DNA of 18,367 nt from JAABRU01 sp050180235 (GCA_050180235.1 JBFXEJ010000115.1:1-18367), one strand, 5' to 3'; shown: positions 6,427 through 14,072, counted from the stretch's first letter. Made by a program: numbers and translations. The notes: generated by a model not told the origin, from the sequence alone.

Positions 6427-7623
6427 TTATAACCTTCCTGTCTGTTTTGCCTGTTCAATTTTTTTGCTGAAAACATTTTTCAGGTATTCCAGGTAGCTGC
6501 CTTCTTTGCACATCTGCTTTCCCGGTGTGTCAGATATTTTTGCCACAGGCGCGCCCTGACACCGGGTCATTTTGATGACAATCTGAACAGCCTTTCCCCG
6601 GATATCATTGGTCAGATTGGTGCCAATCCCAAAAGATGTGCTGATCCGGTCTTTGAAATAACGGGCGATTTCCGCAGCTTTTTCAAAGGAAAGCCCGTCA
6701 CTGAAAACAGCCCGTTTCCACCGGGGATCAACCTTCAGTTTTCTGTAATGGGCAATGAGCCGGTCTCCCCATGCAAAAGGATCTCCGCTGTCATGGCGGC
6801 ATCCGTCAAAGAGCTTGGCAAAATACATGTCAAAATCGCTCAGAAAGGCTTCAAAACCCAGAGTGTCGGACAGGGCAATGCCCAGATCTCCCCTGTATTC
6901 CTGAGCCCAGTGCTCCAGAGCGAACTTCTGACTGTCCGCTACACGGGGGCCGAGAGCCTGGCAGGCCATAATCCATTCATGGGCCATAGTTCCGATGGGA
7001 ATGAGACTGTACTTCATGGCAAACATCACATTGCTGGTTCCAATCAGATTCTCCGGCATTTCCTTTTTCAGTATCCCGATGATATTCTCATGCCAGTCAC
7101 GGGAAAAGCGTCGCCGGGTGCCGAAATCTGAAAACACAAAACCCAGGTTTTCTCTGTTTGATTCCTTCACTATTCCGATTTTATGATACAGTTTTTCTTT
7201 TCCCCTTTCAAAGTCGGGAGCGGGCTCCAGATACCGGAAAAAGAGTTCGCTTACAATGGCCAGCACCGGAACCTCAAACAGAATGGTATGCAGCCAGGGG
7301 CCTTTGATTTTTATGGAAAACTCACCTCCGTCCGTGCTTACCTGAATAAAATCCTTCTGCAGATGAAACAGCCGCAGAAACTGGATAAAATCCTCTTTCA
7401 TGAAGCGCAGTGTACGCAGAAAATTCAGTTCTTCCGGCCGGAAGCGAAGGACACAGAGATGGGCAATTTCCTCCTCCGCAGCTTTGGCAATGGGACAAAG
7501 ATCAATACCGCTGTCCCGGCATCTGAATTCGTATTCCACATCAGCCCAGGGAAACTGATGCAGTACGCCCTGCATCATGGTGAGTTTGTAAAGGTCTGTA
7601 TCCAAAAGGGAATTGATAATCAT
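6427..7623 (-). CDS. pncB: Nicotinate phosphoribosyltransferase
   Basis: Converts nicotinate, PRPP and ATP to nicotinate mononucleotide, the entry step of the Preiss-Handler NAD salvage pathway, in the cytosol. 398 aa, matching the roughly 400-aa bacterial PncB. Visible motifs: LLDTDLYKLTMMQ at the N-terminus, IPIGTMAHEW with H215 at the position of the phosphorylated histidine, GCRHDSGDP (residues 274-281) and ISTSFGIGTNLTND for phosphate/PRPP binding. ATG 7623 is chosen because MIINSLLDTDLYK is the family start and GAGGTGA lies just upstream. An earlier in-frame ATG at 7713 would add 30 unconserved residues. It is transcribed divergently from uppP; a TTGACA box at 7749-7754 (minus) may belong to its promoter, but no good -10 box follows. 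Confidence 0.94.
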   Translation of the reverse strand: MIINSLLDTDLYKLTMMQGVLHQFPWADVEYEFRCRDSGIDLCPIAKAAEEEIAHLCVLRFRPEELNFLRTLRFMKEDFIQFLRLFHLQKDFIQVSTDGGEFSIKIKGPWLHTILFEVPVLAIVSELFFRYLEPAPDFERGKEKLYHKIGIVKESNRENLGFVFSDFGTRRRFSRDWHENIIGILKKEMPENLIGTSNVMFAMKYSLIPIGTMAHEWIMACQALGPRVADSQKFALEHWAQEYRGDLGIALSDTLGFEAFLSDFDMYFAKLFDGCRHDSGDPFAWGDRLIAHYRKLKVDPRWKRAVFSDGLSFEKAAEIARYFKDRISTSFGIGTNLTNDIRGKAVQIVIKMTRCQGAPVAKISDTPGKQMCKEGSYLEYLKNVFSKKIEQAKQTGRL

Positions 7624-7789
7624 GGTCACCTCAGTGTCTGAAGTTGTGAGTTGGTGCCTTTGCCCGGATTGCCGGTTCAGATTATGGGTTACAGTGTTTT
7701 CAGAAACCGGCACACCTTATCAGGACATTGAACCCGGATGTTCTGAATGTCAAACAATTTGTCATGAATCAACAAAAAAAATGTTTTCC

Positions 7790-7818
7790 TTGCAAGCATG
7801 TTTTTCCTAAGTTATATA
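7790..7818 (+). promoter_or_regulatory. Promoter candidate for uppP
   Basis: TTGCAA (7790-7795), 17-bp spacer, TATATA (7813-7818), followed by AG. It lies about 37 bp before the uppP start at 7855, in an AT-rich intergenic stretch between divergent pncB and uppP. Confidence 0.5.
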
Positions 7819-7854
7819 AGAGTATCTGATATTAATCTGACGCAAAGGACAGTT

Positions 7855-8673
7855 ATGGACGTGTTTCATGCAGTTGTTTTGGGTATCATTCAGGGACTTA
7901 CGGAATTTCTGCCTGTGAGCAGTTCAGGGCATCTGGTGATTTTCCAGCATCTTTTCGGACTCCGGGAGGCTGAGCTTTTTTTTGACATCAGTGTTCATAC
8001 AGGAACCCTGATTGCGGTGATCATTTTTTTCCGCAAAGAGATTATCAGCATTCTGGCTTCCCTTGTCCGTTTTGGCACAATGCTTTGGGAGAAAAAAATC
8101 TCCCCCGCGGCAGCTATGCAGGATGCGGATGTTAAACTGGCCCTGCTGATCATTGCCGGTTCTGTGCCGACTGCGGTAATCGGTCTTTTGTTTCACAAAA
8201 TGGCGGAACAGATTTTTTCTTCTGTTTTTCTGGTGGGATGGACGCTGATTATCACAGGTGTGCTGGTTTGGGTCACGAAATATGTGAAAGGCCCGGTACA
8301 CGGGATCGAAGATTTTTCCGTCCGGCAGGCTCTGTGTATCGGATTTGTGCAGGGAATTGCCATACTTCCGGGCATATCGAGATCCGGCTCCACCATTGCA
8401 GCCGGACTTTTTCTGGGGCTGGATGGGAAAACCGCAGCCCGTTATTCTTTTCTGATGTCCATACCCGCGATTGCGGGAGCGCAGATTCTTGTGCTGAAAG
8501 ATCTGGGAGGCACGGGGGCGGATATGAACGCTCTGTACGGAGCGATTTCTGCCGGTCTGGTGGGATATGCAGCGCTGGCTCTTCTGGTCTATATCGTAAA
8601 CAAAGGACGTCTGTTTATTTTTGCGCCGTACTGCTGGATTGTCGGCTTTGCGGCCCTGATATACAGTTGGTAA
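7855..8673 (+). CDS. uppP: Undecaprenyl-diphosphatase UppP (BacA)
   Basis: Integral membrane enzyme that dephosphorylates undecaprenyl diphosphate to the carrier lipid used for peptidoglycan and O-antigen assembly. Its loss or gain affects bacitracin sensitivity. 272 aa with about eight hydrophobic segments. Catalytic motifs are clear: the (E/Q)xxxE box (Q13, E17) runs into GLTEFLPVSSSGH with H26, and PGISRSGST (172-180) contains the conserved Arg 176. ATG 7855 (MDVFHAVVLGIIQG) fits the family start and follows AAGGACA; the upstream in-frame ATG at 7798 lies before the promoter -10 box. Only 15 bp separate it from the phosphomannomutase gene, so the two form an operon. Confidence 0.94.
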   Translation: MDVFHAVVLGIIQGLTEFLPVSSSGHLVIFQHLFGLREAELFFDISVHTGTLIAVIIFFRKEIISILASLVRFGTMLWEKKISPAAAMQDADVKLALLIIAGSVPTAVIGLLFHKMAEQIFSSVFLVGWTLIITGVLVWVTKYVKGPVHGIEDFSVRQALCIGFVQGIAILPGISRSGSTIAAGLFLGLDGKTAARYSFLMSIPAIAGAQILVLKDLGGTGADMNALYGAISAGLVGYAALALLVYIVNKGRLFIFAPYCWIVGFAALIYSW

Positions 8674-8688
8674 AAAAGGAGATAAAAT

Positions 8689-10035
8689 ATGAATCCGCAG
8701 ATATTTCGGGAATATGACATTCGCGGCATTGCCGGAAAGGATATGACTGAAGAGGAAGTTTTCCTGCTGGGCAGAGCCATTGGAACCTTTATGAAACTGC
8801 ACGGATGCACAAAACTGACTGCGGGCCGGGACTGCCGGATCACTTCCGATGCCTATGCAGCGCAGCTTATACAGGGACTTGTGAACACCGGATGTGAGAT
8901 AACGGATATCGGAGTCTGTCCCACACCGCTTCTCTATTTCTCGATTCCCCATCTGAAGCAGGATGGAGGTGTTATGGTGACGGCCAGTCATAATCCCAAA
9001 GAATACAACGGGTTCAAAATCTGCAAAGGGGAAGATTCTGTTCATGGTCAGGATATTCAGAAGATTTGGAATATCATGGAGGAAAAGAATTTTGCCCAGG
9101 GGTCGGGAACAGTGAAAACAGGCAGTGTCCTTGCAGAATACAAAGAATTTGTCCGAAAGAACATCCGCATGCCCATGACTTTGCGGGTGGGAATGGACGC
9201 GGGAAACGGCACGGCAGGCGTTGTGGCCCTTCCCATTCTCAAAGATCTGGGCTGTGAAGTCTATGATCTTTACTGTGACATGGACGGCACTTTTCCCAAC
9301 CATGAGGCCGATCCCACTGTGCTGAAAAATATGAAAGATCTGATTGCCCTGGTTCGTGAAAAGGATTTGGATCTGGGCATAGGTTATGACGGAGACGGGG
9401 ATCGCATCGGTGTGGTGGATGAAAAGGGAAATATTGTTTTTGGCGACAAACTTATGATCCTCTATGCAAGGGAAATTCTGGCCAGAAAACCGGGGGCGAC
9501 CTTTGTTTCCGAAGTCAAATGCTCCAAAGTAATGTATGATGATATTGAAAAGCACGGGGGCCGGGCCATTATGTGGAAAACCGGACATTCCCTGATCAAA
9601 AGCAAAATGAAGGCTGAAAACGCTGCACTGGCCGGAGAGATGAGCGGTCATATGTTTTTTGAGGATCGGTATCTGGGATTTGACGATGCCATTTATGCGT
9701 CCTGCCGTTTGCTGGAAATTCTGGCAAAAACCGGAAAACGCATTTCCGAACTTCTTTCAGATGTGCCAAAGACTTATACCACACCGGAAATCCGGGTGGA
9801 CTGCCCGGATGAAAAGAAATTCGGGATCGTGAAAAAAGTCACGGAATATTTCCGGGAAAGATACAATGTCATTGATATTGATGGCGTCCGGGTGCTGTTT
9901 GATGACGGATGGGGACTGGTGCGCGCATCCAACACCCAGCCGGCTCTGGTGCTGCGATTTGAGGCTTTGTCTGAAAAACGTCTGTCTGAGATCCGGAATC
10001 TTGTTGAAAAGGTATTGAAAGAGCAGAGCGTATAA
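8689..10035 (+). CDS. Phosphomannomutase/phosphoglucomutase
   Basis: Alpha-D-phosphohexomutase, 448 aa, AlgC/ManB type. It interconverts the 6- and 1-phosphates of mannose or glucose and feeds GDP-mannose or UDP-glucose into LPS and exopolysaccharide. All four domain signatures are present: phosphoserine loop TASHNP with S100, metal-binding DGDGDR (234-239), sugar-binding GEMSGH (316-321), and phosphate-binding RASNTQP (412-418). The N-terminal FREYDIRG is typical of the PMM/PGM branch. A strong AAGGAGAT site lies 5 nt before ATG 8689. It is the second gene after uppP. Whether mannose or glucose is preferred cannot be told from sequence. Confidence 0.93.
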   Translation: MNPQIFREYDIRGIAGKDMTEEEVFLLGRAIGTFMKLHGCTKLTAGRDCRITSDAYAAQLIQGLVNTGCEITDIGVCPTPLLYFSIPHLKQDGGVMVTASHNPKEYNGFKICKGEDSVHGQDIQKIWNIMEEKNFAQGSGTVKTGSVLAEYKEFVRKNIRMPMTLRVGMDAGNGTAGVVALPILKDLGCEVYDLYCDMDGTFPNHEADPTVLKNMKDLIALVREKDLDLGIGYDGDGDRIGVVDEKGNIVFGDKLMILYAREILARKPGATFVSEVKCSKVMYDDIEKHGGRAIMWKTGHSLIKSKMKAENAALAGEMSGHMFFEDRYLGFDDAIYASCRLLEILAKTGKRISELLSDVPKTYTTPEIRVDCPDEKKFGIVKKVTEYFRERYNVIDIDGVRVLFDDGWGLVRASNTQPALVLRFEALSEKRLSEIRNLVEKVLKEQSV

Positions 10036-10077
10036 TTATGGAGCTCCGGATTTCCAACCTGAAAATTTGGGAGCCCG

Positions 10078-10110
10078 CGGACTTTGCCGGAGTTTCCGTC
10101 CGGCAGTCCG
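10078..10110 (+). terminator. Hairpin between convergent genes, probable terminator
   Basis: Stem GGACTTTGCCGGA (10079-10091) against TCCGGCAGTCC (10099-10109), with two unpaired T. It lies 43 bp after the phosphomannomutase stop. No strong T-run follows on the plus strand (CATCTTCATTT), so it may work partly with Rho or in both directions. Confidence 0.45.
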
Positions 10111-10138
10111 CCATCTTCATTTAAATCATTGAATCTCT

Positions 10139-10384
10139 TTATTTTTTAACATTGATTTCAATTCCCTCCTTTTCCAGCAGATCTTTGATGCCTGCCTTAA
10201 GCAGGGCCGGGTTCAGATACAGTTTGTAGCGGTTGGCTCCCCTGGCATCCACATAGGTATTTTCCAGACTCATCTCTGTTTTTTTCATTACTTTCATGCC
10301 TCCGTCCACATGAACGAAATGATAATTCAGAGATCCAAAGGCAACCGCAGCCACAACTGCAATCACAACAATAAGATATTTCAT
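10139..10384 (-). CDS. Small exported or membrane-anchored protein, unknown function
   Basis: 81 aa. An N-terminal hydrophobic helix (MKYLIVVIAVVAAVAFG) acts as signal anchor or signal peptide. The soluble part (HFVHVDGGMKVMKKTEMSLE, then NTYVDARGANRYKLYLNP) ends in a charged amphipathic helix and Lys-Lys. AGGAG sits 7 nt before ATG 10384, so it is very likely translated. It has no close neighbour on its strand. I recognise no family; a periplasmic location is inferred from the leader only. Confidence 0.7.
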   Translation of the reverse strand: MKYLIVVIAVVAAVAFGSLNYHFVHVDGGMKVMKKTEMSLENTYVDARGANRYKLYLNPALLKAGIKDLLEKEGIEINVKK

Positions 10385-10406
10385 ATTTTTTCTCCTGTTT
10401 GTGAAT

Positions 10407-10547
10407 TATACCGATTCGCCATTGACCTGATACAATCTGCAATCCCGCCCCTGACTGATCCGGAGGAGTGCAAAAAACCGCTACGCCCAATTTTTGCACT
10501 CCTCCGGATTTGCTGTTCAGCATCGTATAATACCAATTCGCCATTGA
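10407..10547. repeat. 18-bp direct repeats flanking a 19-bp-stem hairpin
   Basis: ATACCGATTCGCCATTGA (10407-10424) and ATACCAATTCGCCATTGA (10530-10547) differ at one base. A related inverted copy occurs at 10812-10829. Between the direct copies lies a perfect hairpin: ATCCGGAGGAGTGCAAAAA (10458-10476), 14-nt loop, exact complement at 10491-10509. It is upstream of the small gene at 10384, reading away from it. It may be a small non-autonomous element or the scar of one. Confidence 0.65.
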
Positions 10548-10561
10548 AAACATAATTATGA

Positions 10562-10765
10562 AACTGATGTTACGCCACTCTTTTCACCGTCATTCCGGCG
10601 AAAGCCGGAATCCATTAATATTAAAGAGTTGCGGATACAGACTTTCGCCGGTATGACCGAAAAATCTCCCTCTCCCGTCATGCCTGCGAAAGCAGGAATC
10701 CATTTTTTTCAAAGTGTTATGGACATCGGCTTTCGCCGGAGTGACGATTTGGCGTAACATCAGTT
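10562..10765. mobile_element. 204-bp MITE-like element carrying REP-type hairpins
   Basis: Perfect 16-bp terminal inverted repeats: AACTGATGTTACGCCA (10562-10577) and TGGCGTAACATCAGTT (10750-10765). They are flanked by ATGA on both sides (10558-10561, 10766-10769), a possible 4-bp target duplication. Inside are GTCATTCCGGCGAAAGCCGG (from 10589), GTCATGCCTGCGAAAGCAGG (from 10678) and an inverted GGCTTTCGCCGGAGTGAC (10728-10745), the REP-like family found in many Proteobacteria. There is no coding capacity. Confidence 0.7.
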
Positions 10766-10768
10766 ATG

Positions 10769-10829
10769 AAACACATCCCTGCCCCTCTCAGGAGGGGATT
10801 TTCTGAAAAAATCAATTGGGAATTGGTAT
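10769..10829. repeat. Dispersed repeats, inverted copies of 2414-2448 and of the 18-bp repeat
   Basis: 10769-10801 is the reverse complement of 2414-2448 apart from two single-base indels (core CCCCTCTCAGGAGGGGATT). TCAATTGGGAATTGGTAT (10812-10829) is an inverted relative of the 18-bp repeat at 10530 (16 of 18). The rest of 10830-10960 shows nothing recognisable. Confidence 0.55.
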
Positions 10830-10960
10830 AAAACCAATGGTGAACCGGCATTAACTGTGTACCGGAGTAAAAATGGATCTGCTGGGCAAAGCGGCTCTGA
10901 CTTGACTTCGCTGTGCTTATCGTTTATGTAACCGTGTACAGTAACTTGTCAGACCTGTAT

Positions 10961-11066
10961 TAGGTGATTTACAGAAAAGAATATCCCGGAAAAGCAGCAA
11001 AAATTTCCGGCTTTTGGCCTGTGTCTGTGAACTGAACCGGGATATTTATTTTCATAAATCACCTTA
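10961..11066 (+). repeat. Palindromic interspersed repeat, copy 3
   Basis: Begins TAGGTGATTT and ends AAATCACCTTA, with internal arms GAAAAGAATATCCCGG and CCGGGATATTTATTTTC and a central GCAAAAATTTCCGGCTTTTG core. It shares order and sequence with copies at 1897-1998 (inverted) and 6199-6292. It lies about 50 bp upstream of the UbiA-family gene, so it is not restricted to gene ends. Confidence 0.8.
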
Positions 11067-11117
11067 AACCGGATATGCCGGATTTTTGTCAATTTCATTT
11101 TATTTCAGGAGCATGTA

Positions 11118-12074
11118 TTGAAATCAATGATGAATTTTTTCAGAAAAGCGGGTTTTTCCCGTCTGAAACCTTTCTGGGCACTTTCCCGCACGCCCCACGG
11201 CCTGCTGGATATGACTACGCCCGCATTTGCCGCCCTGCTCTGTCTGGGGCATTTTCCTTCCCTGTGGGTCACATGTGCCGGCATTGTCACCGCATTTGCC
11301 GGTTATACTGCTGTGTACGCACTTAACGACGTGGTGGATTACCGCGTGGACAGGGAACGCCTGCGTCAGGATGTTTACAGCAGCAGAAATGCGTCTGTGG
11401 ATATTGACGCAGCGCTGATGCGTCATCCCATGGCGCAGGGAGTCATCTCTTTTGGGCATGGTCTTTGCTGGGCCTTGTCATGGGCAGCCATTGCGGTGAT
11501 CGGGGCATATACCCTGAATCCATTCTGCGTTGTCTTTTTTCTGGCAGGCTGCATACTGGAGACAGTTTACTGTCTTCTTTTCAAAATCAGTCCCATGCGC
11601 ACCCTTGTCAACGGCATTGTCAAAACCCTGGGAGCGCTGGCTGCAGTATATGCCGTGAATCCGCAGCCTTCCTTTGTATATCTGCTTACACTCTTTTTCA
11701 CCCTGTTTTTCTGGGAAATCGGGGGGCAGAATATTCCCAATGACTGCGGTGATGTGGAAGAGGATATGTGCCTTAAGGCCCGGACAGTGCCGATCCGCTT
11801 CGGCCCTGATCTTTCGGCTTACACTGTCCTGGTTACACTGACCGGGGCTTTTGTGCTAAATTTTGTTCTGCTGAGTCTTTCTCCCGCAGAATTCTCTTTT
11901 CCCTTCTATGCGGCACTGGCCATAGCAGGAGTCTGGCTCCTGATTTTTCCGGCTATCCGCTTTTATAAAAGCGGGGAAAGTCTGTATGCCATGAAACTGT
12001 TCAACAAAGCCAGTTGGTTTCCACCGGCTTTGTTTCTGATTGTGCTGACAGGGATTATTTTTTCGGCAGGCTGA
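11118..12074 (+). CDS. UbiA-family prenyltransferase
   Basis: Polytopic membrane enzyme, 318 aa, which transfers an isoprenoid chain to an acceptor. The family includes 4-hydroxybenzoate, menaquinone (MenA), heme O and tetraprenyl-type transferases. Both Mg-diphosphate binding boxes are visible: N70-D71-x2-D74-x3-D78 (NDVVDYRVD) and N207-D208-x2-D211-x3-D215 (NDCGDVEED). About eight to nine hydrophobic helices are present. TTG 11118 is chosen because AGGAG (11107-11111) lies 6 nt upstream; the next ATG (11127) would be 15 nt away. No quinone or heme genes are adjacent, so the acceptor cannot be assigned. Its last 20 bp overlap convergent yhbY. Confidence 0.85.
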   Translation: MKSMMNFFRKAGFSRLKPFWALSRTPHGLLDMTTPAFAALLCLGHFPSLWVTCAGIVTAFAGYTAVYALNDVVDYRVDRERLRQDVYSSRNASVDIDAALMRHPMAQGVISFGHGLCWALSWAAIAVIGAYTLNPFCVVFFLAGCILETVYCLLFKISPMRTLVNGIVKTLGALAAVYAVNPQPSFVYLLTLFFTLFFWEIGGQNIPNDCGDVEEDMCLKARTVPIRFGPDLSAYTVLVTLTGAFVLNFVLLSLSPAEFSFPFYAALAIAGVWLLIFPAIRFYKSGESLYAMKLFNKASWFPPALFLIVLTGIIFSAG

Positions 12075-12360
12075 TTTTTCTTTTTTCCGGATCACTGTGC
12101 TGCCGGTATAAAATGGCTGTATGCCCGATCATGCCTGCCATTTCCGATCCGGTTTCGGATGAAATTTTTGTCATGATCTCATTTTTCTGATCCTTTTCCT
12201 TGAAATCATTGAATCTGATTTTGATCAGTTCGTGAATGTCCAGCTCCTCGTTCACCGAGCGGAGCAGACTGTCTGTCAGTCCTTTCTGTCCTACGATTAC
12301 CAGCGCCTCCAGCCCGTGGGCAAGTCCGCGCAGATATTTTTTCTGAAATCCTTTAAGCAT
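12055..12360 (-). CDS. yhbY: YhbY-type CRM-domain RNA-binding protein
   Basis: 101 aa, one complete CRS1-YhbY domain. These small proteins associate with pre-50S ribosomal subunits and aid assembly. Markers are LRGLAHGLEALVIVGQKGLT with the GxxG loop (GQKG), and ELIKIRFNDF. ATG 12360 (MLKGFQKKYLRGLAHGLE) fits the family; the in-frame ATG at 12444 would add a hydrophobic stretch with no counterpart. AGGAG lies about 12 nt upstream, rather far. The 3' end overlaps the UbiA-family gene by 20 bp in convergent orientation. Confidence 0.9.
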   Translation of the reverse strand: MLKGFQKKYLRGLAHGLEALVIVGQKGLTDSLLRSVNEELDIHELIKIRFNDFKEKDQKNEIMTKISSETGSEMAGMIGHTAILYRQHSDPEKRKISLPKK

Positions 12361-12469
12361 CCTGTATTTCCGCTCCTTTTGTGATTTTTTTATGAATGAA
12401 CAGATTATAGAGAATAACTGGGAAAAATCAACAGCGATTTTCATATGGAAAAGGGTGCCGGATGAAAGA

Positions 12470-12504
12470 GGAAAATGAACCCCGCCTGCCGGGGTTCATT
12501 TTCC
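12470..12504 (-). terminator. Strong hairpin downstream of the nfeD-paraslipin operon
   Basis: A perfect 14-bp stem GGAAAATGAACCCC/GGGGTTCATTTTCC with a 7-nt loop, 54 bp after the paraslipin stop. On the minus strand the stem ends in TTTTCC and is followed by TCTTTC, a moderate U-rich tail. It also separates this operon from yhbY. Confidence 0.65.
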
Positions 12505-12558
12505 GAAAAAACAGAAGTCCGGATACGAATTTTTCTGCTGTATCTTACTGAGGTTCTG

Positions 12559-13584
12559 TCAGACTTTGGGAAGATCCCATGCCACAGGAGGAGGAGTGGG
12601 GCGTGGTTTGGTCTCTTTCGGTTTTTCTGTCCTGTGTTCCTGCACAGGCGCGACAGCATTTACGGATAAAGGAATATTCATGGTATCCACCACTTTTTGC
12701 GCGGCTGCGATAAAACCGGCCACATTGGACAGATCCGTGGGGATAATCATGCTGTTGTTCTTCTGGGCAAGATTCCCGAATTCTTTGATATACTGCTCTG
12801 CCAGCCGCAGGTTTACGGCCTCTGTGCCGCCTGTCCGGGTAATGGCCTGCGCTATTTTCTCAATTCCCCTGGCAGTGGCCTCGGCCACCCTTTCGATTTC
12901 CTGTGCGCGTCCTTCAGCCTCATTGATCCGCTTCTGTTTTTCCCCTTCAGATTCCGCAATCATGGCCTGACGCCGACCTTCTGCCCGGTTGATTTCAGAC
13001 TGGCGGTTGCCTTCTGATTCTGCAATTTCAGCGCGTTTGCTCCGTTCCGCGCGCATCTGCTTTTCCATAGCATCAATGATATTTTTGGGCGGTTCAATGT
13101 CCTTGACCTCGTAACGGGTCACCTTCACACCCCAGGGTTCGCTGGCATCATCAACAGATTTGACCACCTTGGAATTGATAACTTCCCTGGCCTCAAAGGT
13201 ATTGTCCAGATCAATGGTTCCGAAAATGCTGCGCATGGTGGTCTGGGCAAGCTGCACAGCCGCATATTTGTAATCCTCAATGCCATAGCAGGATTTCTGG
13301 GCATCCACCACCTGCATGTAAAGAATTCCGTCCACACCCACCGAGACATTGTCTTTGGTGATGCAGCTCTGCTTTGGCACATCCACGGCCTCCTCTTTCA
13401 GGCTGCGTTTGTATGCCACCACATCCATAAAGGGAATCAGGATATGAAATCCGGCATCCAGGGTGCGGCTGTATTTGCCGAGCCGCTGAATCACAAAAGC
13501 TGTCTTCTGGGGGACAATCCGGACAGTCTTGAAAAACGCGATGATGACAAAAAGAGCAATTCCTATGGCAATAATCTCATACAT
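12559..13584 (-). CDS. SPFH/band-7 paraslipin (QmcA-like)
   Basis: Membrane-anchored SPFH protein, 341 aa, of the paraslipin/QmcA branch, which forms membrane microdomain cages and typically pairs with NfeD. The N-terminal helix (YEIIAIGIALFVIIAFFKTV) is followed by RIVPQKTAFVIQRLGKYSRT and DAGFHILIPFMDVVAYKRSL. A long Glu/Ala/Arg helical region comes next (AEIAESEGNRQSEINRAEGR). The C-terminal tail is Pro/Lys-rich (KPKETKPRPTPPPVAWDLPK), longer and more proline-rich than usual. ATG 13584 has AGGAGG 6 nt upstream and overlaps the nfeD stop by 8 bp, showing translational coupling; an upstream in-frame ATG at 13617 is rejected for lack of such a site. Confidence 0.92.
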   Translation of the reverse strand: MYEIIAIGIALFVIIAFFKTVRIVPQKTAFVIQRLGKYSRTLDAGFHILIPFMDVVAYKRSLKEEAVDVPKQSCITKDNVSVGVDGILYMQVVDAQKSCYGIEDYKYAAVQLAQTTMRSIFGTIDLDNTFEAREVINSKVVKSVDDASEPWGVKVTRYEVKDIEPPKNIIDAMEKQMRAERSKRAEIAESEGNRQSEINRAEGRRQAMIAESEGEKQKRINEAEGRAQEIERVAEATARGIEKIAQAITRTGGTEAVNLRLAEQYIKEFGNLAQKNNSMIIPTDLSNVAGFIAAAQKVVDTMNIPLSVNAVAPVQEHRTEKPKETKPRPTPPPVAWDLPKV

Positions 13585-14044
13585 GATGTTCCTCCTCCGG
13601 GTTAATGGGTTCCACAAAAAGAATTATGCTTTCCTTTTTTTCAATCCTTACATATCTTCCTTTTTCCAGAATATCATCTGAAAAAGTTTCAGCTTTCCAG
13701 AGTGCACCCTTAAAAATCACCCGGCCCGGTTTTCCTTTTGAAACCGGTTCCTCCACAATGGCTGTTTTGCCGGTGAACTCTTCCGTAAGATCCGGGCCGC
13801 AGTCCTCCGGGGAAGGATTGAAGCGGCGTCTCAGTGCTATAAGTGCAGCAATGGATGTAACTGTGAAGATGGCAACCTGAAGGGGAACGCTGATATTGAA
13901 AAACCAGCATACCAGCGCTGTCACCCACGCACCCGCTCCGAAAAAAACAATGATCAGCCCGGGAAGGACGAATTCTGCAATCACGCAGAACAGCCCGATG
14001 AGAAACCATACGGTTGTTGCATTAAAAACCCATAGTGAAGTCAT
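13577..14044 (-). CDS. NfeD family membrane protein (short form)
   Basis: 155 aa. Three hydrophobic helices (about residues 8-75) are followed by a C-terminal OB-fold (about 88-148; TGKTAIVEEPVSKGKPGRVI and ETFSDDILEKGRYVRI). The short NfeD1b form lacks the ClpP-like protease domain. It partners with the downstream SPFH protein in membrane quality control or microdomain organisation. GGAGG is 6 nt before ATG 14044. It is the first gene of a two-gene operon; its stop lies inside the start region of the paraslipin gene. Confidence 0.9.
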   Translation of the reverse strand: MTSLWVFNATTVWFLIGLFCVIAEFVLPGLIIVFFGAGAWVTALVCWFFNISVPLQVAIFTVTSIAALIALRRRFNPSPEDCGPDLTEEFTGKTAIVEEPVSKGKPGRVIFKGALWKAETFSDDILEKGRYVRIEKKESIILFVEPINPEEEHHV

Positions 14045-14072
14045 AATCAGCCTCCGGCATATTGGTGTTTTT

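Noticed and set aside
7924..9651. 575-codon minus-strand frame opposite uppP and phosphomannomutase
   Set aside because: Although long, it is exactly antisense to two genes with complete catalytic motifs. It is rich in His, Ser and Arg and has no family signature.
10407..11066. Possible CRISPR array in the repeat-rich intergenic region
   Set aside because: Repeats are palindromic, of different kinds and in mixed orientation, without regular 25-40 bp spacing. No cas gene is nearby.
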